The notes under the pieces: generated by a model
What the model saw: the letters and a program-made list of their open reading frames with translations, nothing else
The model's database searches: none
What the model was told of the DNA's origin: nothing
Made by a program: the position numbers and the translations under genes
Assembly: GCA_037444855.1 (NCBI GenBank)
Contig: JBBILO010000011.1
Location: 1 to 26,083 of the forward strand
Length of the DNA stretch: 26,083 bases
Source of the DNA: JBBILO01 sp037444855
Lineage (GTDB): Bacteria > Patescibacteriota > Microgenomatia > UBA1406 > GWC2-37-13
Reading direction: 5' to 3'
In this document: in pieces, positions 22,111 through 26,083 of the stretch
How positions within the stretch are numbered: position 1 is the first letter of the stretch
Layout: each line of letters begins with the position of its first letter

Positions 22111-23238
22111 ATGTTAAAGGTTTATTTTACCGGCTCAACTTCTTTTGACGGCGAGTTAAGAAAAAACTACCGAAGGATAGTTAGTGAGATTAAAAAAAAT
22201 CGAGTTCAATTAATTTCTGGAGAACAGATTATCTCAAAAACACTTCTTGAAAAGGATAAAAAGTTAACAAAAAAAGAAATTTTTTCCCGTCAGAAAAAAC
22301 TAGTCGATAACGCTGATTGTATTATAGCTGAAGTGACTAAACCATCATTAGGAGTGGGTGGTGAAATCGTTTATGCTTTAACTCAAAAAAAGCCGGTTTT
22401 AGGTTTGGTTTATGCTGATGAAGAAGACAAAATCTCACCAATGATTGTCGGTAATCCTTCAGATAATTTTTTTCTTGAGCATTATCTATTAGATAATCTT
22501 AATTACCGAATTAAAGAATTTCTTTCTCATATTAAAATGTTGAAAAAAAGAAAAGGACTTTTGATTGTTATTGATGGTGGAGATGGATCAGGAAAAACAA
22601 CTCAAGTAGAATTGTTGATCAAATTTTTAAAACAAAAAAAAATTTCTGTAAAATACTTTGATTTTCCTCGTTATTATCAGTCATTTCATGGTCAAACAGT
22701 TGCTCGATTTTTAAGGGGCGAGTTTGGGACGATCGACGAAGTTTCGCCTTATCTAGCATCGCTGGCTTATGCTTTAGATAGAGCATCAGCTAAAAAAGAG
22801 ATGGAAGATTTTTTAAAAAAAGGAGGGGTGATTGTTGTTAATCGTTATGCTACATCAAGTATGGCTTATCAGGGAGCAAAGTTTGAAGATGAAAAAAAAC
22901 AAAATGAATTTTTACAATGGGTTTATGATCTAGAGTACAAAGTTCATAGAATTCCAAAAGAAAATTTAGTCATTTATCTCTACGTTCCTTGTTTGATTGG
23001 TTTGGAGTTAACTATGAAAAAAGGTGATCGTCGTTATCTTAAAGGTAAAAAGCTTGATATTCATGAAAAAGATTTAGAATATCGAAAAAAAGTTGAGGAA
23101 ATGTACTTATCTTTTGTCAAGAAATACAAACATTGGGTGATAATTAATTGTATTCAAAATGGAAAAATTTTACCAAAAGAGGAGATTCATAAAAAAATAA
23201 TTGACCTTCTGAAAGCAAAATTTAAGCTTTGGAATTAA
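22111..23238 (+). CDS. tmk: Fusion of a nucleoside deoxyribosyltransferase/DNPH1-like domain and thymidylate kinase
   Basis: 375 residues from the ATG at 22111. The same frame is open back into tRNA-Leu, but that part is tRNA sequence. Residues 1 to about 140 (KVYFTGSTSFDGELRKNY... DCIIAEVTKPSLGVGGEIVYAL) match the nucleoside 2-deoxyribosyltransferase/DNPH1 fold, with Glu85 where the catalytic nucleophile is expected. Residues about 149-375 are thymidylate kinase: P-loop IDGGDGSGKTTQ (154-165), DFPRY, ALDRASAKKEM and VVNRYATSSMAYQGAKF. The kinase makes dTDP from dTMP for DNA synthesis; DNPH1-type enzymes cut deoxynucleoside monophosphates. A single chain could thus screen or recycle odd dNMPs before phosphorylation. 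There is no ribosome-binding site; expression from the tRNA transcript is likely. Confidence 0.88.
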   Translation: MLKVYFTGSTSFDGELRKNYRRIVSEIKKNRVQLISGEQIISKTLLEKDKKLTKKEIFSRQKKLVDNADCIIAEVTKPSLGVGGEIVYALTQKKPVLGLVYADEEDKISPMIVGNPSDNFFLEHYLLDNLNYRIKEFLSHIKMLKKRKGLLIVIDGGDGSGKTTQVELLIKFLKQKKISVKYFDFPRYYQSFHGQTVARFLRGEFGTIDEVSPYLASLAYALDRASAKKEMEDFLKKGGVIVVNRYATSSMAYQGAKFEDEKKQNEFLQWVYDLEYKVHRIPKENLVIYLYVPCLIGLELTMKKGDRRYLKGKKLDIHEKDLEYRKKVEEMYLSFVKKYKHWVIINCIQNGKILPKEEIHKKIIDLLKAKFKLWN

Positions 23239-23433
23239 TTAATAAATAGTTAACTGTTTCCTGGTTGGCTAGTTTGCTTTTTATTTGTTTTTTAGGTAAT
23301 GAGATTAATTTGTTTAAAGGTTAACGTCTAATGTTTGATTATTAACGATTAATATTCCGCGTTCTCCGTTTCAAGTTCTACTTTTCTTAATACTTAATAC
23401 TTATTTGTTAGAAATTACAAGCTACTGGTTAAA
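23239..23433. other. Spacer with simple TTCTNCGTTTCAAGTTC-type repeats, no gene
   Basis: No reading frame or hairpin of note. The stretch near 23358-23403 (GTTCTCCGTTTCAAGTTC and tandem ATACTT/AATACTTA) resembles that at about 14667-14700 (GTTCTATGTTCTGTGTTCC), so it belongs to another low-complexity family of this genome. Confidence 0.45.
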
Positions 23434-23442
23434 TGCTATAAT
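23434..23442 (+). promoter_or_regulatory. Extended -10 promoter of the tRNA-Ser leader
   Basis: TGCTATAAT, identical to the tRNA-Arg promoter at 16045-16053. Transcription would start about 23449-23453, right at the GGAGGAG that opens the structured leader. No other promoter is seen before tRNA-Ser. Confidence 0.65.
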
Positions 23443-23452
23443 AATACTTATC

Positions 23453-23604
23453 GGAGGAGTCGCCTAGTGGTCGATGGCACCCTGAAGTTGATTAAAAATC
23501 ACTTCAGGGCAGGGCGGTTTGTCTTAGTTAAACTTGCTAAATTGATAAATTTAGCATTAGTTTAATTAGATCGCGAGCTGTATGATTCGGGACTAAACCG
23601 CGTT
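23453..23604 (+). ncRNA. tRNA-Ser-like structured leader RNA upstream of tRNA-Ser
   Basis: The first bases read like the 5' half of a serine tRNA: GGAGGAG acceptor strand, then GCC-TAGTGGTCGAT-GGC as a D arm. The anticodon position is replaced by a 12-bp hairpin (23480-23509; CCCTGAAG/CTTCAGGG plus TGAT/ATCA, loop TAAAA). Next is a stem GCGGTTT-GTC/GAC-T-AAACCGC (23514-23523 with 23591-23601) enclosing a 20-bp hairpin (23524-23569; inner stem TGCTAAATT/AATTTAGCA, loop GATA, two-T bulge). No T arm and no CTCCTCC partner strand follow; the only such strand is the 3' end of tRNA-Ser just downstream, which begins with the same GGAGGAG. It is either a damaged tRNA or a tRNA-mimicking leader. The paired stems argue against simple decay. 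Confidence 0.5.
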
Positions 23605-23606
23605 TT

Positions 23607-23692
23607 GGAGGAGTGGCTGAGTGGTCCAAAGCGAGGGTTTGCTAAACCCTTGAGCTGTAAGGCTCACGTGGGTTCGAATCCCACCTCCTCCG
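23607..23692 (+). tRNA. tRNA-Ser(GCU)
   Basis: The acceptor stem GGAGGAG/CTCCTCC has 7 bp, with discriminator G at 23692. The anticodon arm GGGTT-TGCTA-AACCC region gives GCT, a long variable arm (TTGAGCTGTAAGGCTCA) marks serine, and the T arm is GTGGG-TTCGAAT-CCCAC. CCA is not encoded. Confidence 0.95.
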
Positions 23693-23763
23693 CATTTCAA
23701 ACAATGCTGACTTTCAATTTTAAAAAAAATATAAAAAAGTTTATTTTAAGCGTGATTTAAGAA

Positions 23764-24137
23764 TGAGTAAAAATCATCAAAAAATTTTGGGAGGGATAGA
23801 GCATTCTTTACCAGAAGATATTAAAGAATCATTGAGTTTTGACAACAAGCTAATTGATTTATTGAATGATTTCACTCGGAGTCAACTCAATGTATAGATC
23901 TGTTGGCTTAGCATAGTTAAACAATCAACAACGATGTTTAAGCGGATTGAGCGAATGATCCTTGAATTAAAAGAAGAACGCCAGCCTTGTTTTTGGCCAG
24001 GTTGTTCCCCTAGAAGAGAAAGTCCCAAAAAAACGCTTTAGGAATTTTAAGATAGAAAAAAAATAAACATCTATTTTTTTATCATTATTGGTTTTTTTAT
24101 TAACGTTTATTTTGGGAATTTTTTTAAAAGAGAGATG
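23764..24137 (+). pseudogene. Decayed gene for a C-terminally membrane-anchored protein
   Basis: The ATG near 23764 opens MSKNHQKILGGIEHSLPEDIKES...DFTRSQLNV, then a TAG, then in the same frame ICWLSIVKQSTTMFKRIERMILELKEERQ. The TAG could be a CAG changed by one C-to-T step. Frame changes follow: VVPLEEKVPKKRFRNFKIEKK in a second frame and TSIFLSLLVFLLTFILGIFLKER, a clear membrane helix, in a third, ending in a TGA that overlaps the next ATG (ATGA). So the remains describe a mainly helical, charged protein with a C-terminal membrane anchor, formerly coupled to the phosphatase gene. No family is recognised. Confidence 0.45.
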
Positions 24138-24776
24138 AATAATAAAAAAAATTATTGTACTTTTTACCTTGTCCGTCATGGTGAAACTGATTGGAACGTA
24201 AAGAAAATTATTCAAGGACACAGCGATAATCCTCTTAATCAGACAGGAGAGAAGCAAGCGAAGGAGCTGGCAAAAAAGTTAAAAAATGTTCATTTTGATA
24301 CTGTTTTTTCTTCTGATCTTCTTCGGGCGAAAAGAACAGCGGAAATTATCGCTCAGGAAAAAAAATTAGCGGTGAAAACAAATCAATTTTTACGAGAAAG
24401 AGCTTTTGGAAAATTAGAAGGCAAACCTTCTTTATGGTTGATTGCCTGGCGAAAAGCAATTAAAAAAGGGATTGATATGTTAACCGATCAGGAAAAAAAA
24501 GTTTTGATTAAAGAGGATCCAGAGATTGAATCAGATGAAGCCTTAATGAGTCGTTTTCTTACCTTTATTCGCGAAATCGCTGTTGCTTATGCTGGAAAAA
24601 AGGTTCTTTTGGTTTCTCATGGAGGAGTAATGAGAATTTTTTTAATTAAGATAGGATATTTTAAGGATGAAGATGAATCTTATCAACATCATATTAAAAA
24701 CACGGCATATATTGTTTTTCAATCTGACGGGAGCGATTTTGTGGTAAAAGAGGTTGTTGGGATTGAGAAAAATTAA
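24135..24776 (+). CDS. Histidine phosphatase superfamily protein (phosphoglycerate mutase-like)
   Basis: 213 residues. YLVRHGETDWN (RHGE at 14-17) holds the phosphorylated His15; FSSDLLRAKRTAEII, then LRERAFGKLEG (likely acid Glu88) and LLVSHGGVMRIFL (His162) complete the active site of the branch that includes cofactor-dependent phosphoglycerate mutase, CobC and broad phosphatases. The short length and the insert between Glu88 and His162 (WLIAWRKAIKKGIDML) favour a phosphatase over a glycolytic mutase. The substrate is unknown. GAGAG lies just before the ATG, which overlaps the stop of the decayed upstream gene. The end overlaps the last gene's stop by 4 bp (convergent). Confidence 0.9.
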   Translation: MNNKKNYCTFYLVRHGETDWNVKKIIQGHSDNPLNQTGEKQAKELAKKLKNVHFDTVFSSDLLRAKRTAEIIAQEKKLAVKTNQFLRERAFGKLEGKPSLWLIAWRKAIKKGIDMLTDQEKKVLIKEDPEIESDEALMSRFLTFIREIAVAYAGKKVLLVSHGGVMRIFLIKIGYFKDEDESYQHHIKNTAYIVFQSDGSDFVVKEVVGIEKN

Positions 24777-26083
24777 AAATTATTATGATATCGCGCTCCT
24801 GCTTTTTGTTGATAATGTGCGGGATAGATTTCTGGCGGGAAGAGCAGATCATAAAATGAAGGAATACCATTTTCTGAAGCAAAAAGTCTTCTTTGTCGAT
24901 AATCATCATTATCCTTCATAGTTTCAAGCCAACCCCACCATTGATTATCACCATTCGTAGTGGTAAAAGGATAAATGATTATTTCTAAGTGATTTCCTTC
25001 ATCTAATTTTAAAATAAATTTTCTTCTTAAAAAACGACTACTTTGAGAACCAGGTCGATACCCACCTAATTGATCTAAATTATTTTCTTTAACAAAACTT
25101 TCAAGACCGTAATTTTTTAAATCAGCGCTTTCTAAATTGTTATTTCGAAATTGTGCTTTAATGAAATCCAGTAATTTTGATTGAAATCTATCTAATAAAT
25201 CCAAAAGATTTTCTTTTGGAAAAGAGTGATAATCTAAACCTAAAACTATATTGACGTTAGTAATATCTTTTAATTCTGCCGGTGGTTCGAAAAACGATTT
25301 TCTTAAAAAAGAACTAAATGGTTTATTGGGTTTTTCATCGATGATAATTTCAAAATTTTCAAAATCCGGTATTAACAATTTTCTTTTTCGAACTCGAATA
25401 GTTTTTTCTGGTTCTAATTCCACAAATTCTTCTTTTTCTAAACTCCCTAGATTATTAATTATTGTTTGAACTATTCCTTCTTTTGCTTGACTAAGAGACT
25501 GATGATAAAGATTATAGATAGAAAGAGTTTTTAATAAAATTAATAACTGTCTTCCTGCTTCAAATCTAATTTTTTTCATTTGTTCTGGATTGTTATTTTT
25601 GGTATCGTAGCCAAGAAATAACGTTAGAAGATAACCGTAGTGCGCGTTATTTACTTCGTTGGTTAATGCGTAATCCTGATAAACACCGCGAAAACCATCA
25701 TCGCTTGCACTGATATCAACTAACAATTCCCTGTAAAAACTTTGAGCTAATTCTAAGGCGTGATTTAATTGTTCATTGGTTAAACCAAATATTTCACGAA
25801 GGATTGTTTTAAAATGGTTATTAAACTGAATAAGCATATCGTGTTTTTTATTTAAAGGAGTGTTAGAATCGGTTATTGTCAATAAAAATTGCTCTTTTTC
25901 TTCGAAACTATCAAAAACCGATCTTATGAAGTCAATAAAGATTCTTACTCCATCAGTTGTTTCTTCTAATCCGCTCCATTCTAAACCGTGTTCGGCTAAT
26001 TGAGGTAAAAAATATAAGATATCTCTTCCCAAATAACCTTCATTAAGAGCGGATAAGATAGGGTGTTTTTCTTGAGTTTTTCT
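24773..26083 (-). CDS. Protein of unknown function, C-terminal part (runs off window end)
   Basis: The minus strand is open from the window edge to a TAA at 24773 (436 codons). A TTG at 26032 is not a convincing start because 17 codons upstream of it are also open and coding-like (TQEKHPILSALNEGYLGRD), so the gene begins outside the window. The seen part is mainly helical in its first 200 residues (REIFGLTNEQLNHALELAQSFYRELL, FEAGRQLLILLKTLSIYNLYH), then mixed, with EIIIYPF, a Trp-rich stretch NQWWGWLETMKDNDDYRQRR and PSFYDLLFPPEIYP near the end. No membrane helix or known catalytic motif was found, and I do not recognise the family. Codon use is like that of the neighbours. Confidence 0.75.
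   Translation of the reverse strand, partial: RKTQEKHPILSALNEGYLGRDILYFLPQLAEHGLEWSGLEETTDGVRIFIDFIRSVFDSFEEKEQFLLTITDSNTPLNKKHDMLIQFNNHFKTILREIFGLTNEQLNHALELAQSFYRELLVDISASDDGFRGVYQDYALTNEVNNAHYGYLLTLFLGYDTKNNNPEQMKKIRFEAGRQLLILLKTLSIYNLYHQSLSQAKEGIVQTIINNLGSLEKEEFVELEPEKTIRVRKRKLLIPDFENFEIIIDEKPNKPFSSFLRKSFFEPPAELKDITNVNIVLGLDYHSFPKENLLDLLDRFQSKLLDFIKAQFRNNNLESADLKNYGLESFVKENNLDQLGGYRPGSQSSRFLRRKFILKLDEGNHLEIIIYPFTTTNGDNQWWGWLETMKDNDDYRQRRLFASENGIPSFYDLLFPPEIYPAHYQQKAGARYHNNF

Noticed and set aside
23453..23604. Selenocysteine tRNA reading UGA
   Set aside because: TTCA is present, but not in a 7-base anticodon loop, and the long acceptor, T arm and 3' strand of tRNA-Sec are missing.
1..26083. 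Whole-genome UGA=Gly or UGA=Trp code
   Set aside because: Frames of 300-626 codons contain no in-frame TGA at all, which would be impossible if UGA were a common sense codon.

Overview
The window is a low-GC stretch (about 23% G+C in one counted line of a housekeeping gene, 53% in one counted line of the phage-like region). Its proteins are rich in Lys, Ile, Phe and Asn, genes are tightly packed and often overlap, and none of the four tRNAs encodes CCA. The gene mix (prepilin peptidase with a damaged type IV pilin, class-C sortase-like protein, PEGA protein, MreB, M16 peptidase, C4 zinc-finger DksA-like protein, WecG-type glycosyltransferase, four-helix-bundle protein of the kind common in candidate phyla) suggests a member of the Patescibacteria/CPR, perhaps Microgenomates. 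That placement is inference; no rRNA is present.

Layout. 1-4323: the start of a GT39/GT83-like membrane glycosyltransferase (minus) diverges from an operon-like run of an Lgt-like membrane protein without the catalytic motifs, a DksA/TraR-type zinc-finger protein, a Kef-type antiporter with a TrkA-N domain, a membrane-anchored unknown and a tiny membrane protein. 4272-6848: a TPR protein, an IS1595-type transposase interrupted by two UGA codons, a methyltransferase and tRNA-Val(UAC). 6898-8184: an M16 zinc peptidase. 8458-9476: a Tat locus with two TatA-type proteins and a tatC broken at two homopolymers. 9699-13087: two GC-richer genes resembling phage virion or tail-fibre proteins, one a beta-helix protein, with no other phage genes nearby. 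13090-16049: a broken PrsW-like protease, a TPR protein, a broken pilin, a prepilin peptidase and a broken four-helix-bundle gene. 16076-20512: tRNA-Arg(CCU), sortase, PEGA/propeller protein, MreB and WecG/TagA glycosyltransferase, mostly cell-envelope functions. 20985-24776: a nucleotidyltransferase-domain protein, tRNA-Leu(CAG) running straight into a nucleotide hydrolase-thymidylate kinase fusion, a structured RNA leader joined to tRNA-Ser(GCU), a decayed membrane gene and a histidine phosphatase. 24773-26083: the 3' part of an unrecognised gene that leaves the window.

Three themes stand out. First, many genes carry a -10 box at an almost fixed distance (most often 6 nt) from the start codon, so transcription would begin at or next to the start codon and give leaderless mRNAs; two genes also begin 1 and 8 nt after a tRNA 3' end. 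Second, between about 8.4 and 16.1 kb several genes are broken by 1- or 2-base losses, mostly at homopolymers, plus C-to-T type nonsense codons; pseudogene decay and assembly error cannot be separated from sequence alone. Third, UGA is nearly unused as a stop in intact genes (2 of about 23) yet occurs in frame in several interrupted genes, including an otherwise open transposase frame.
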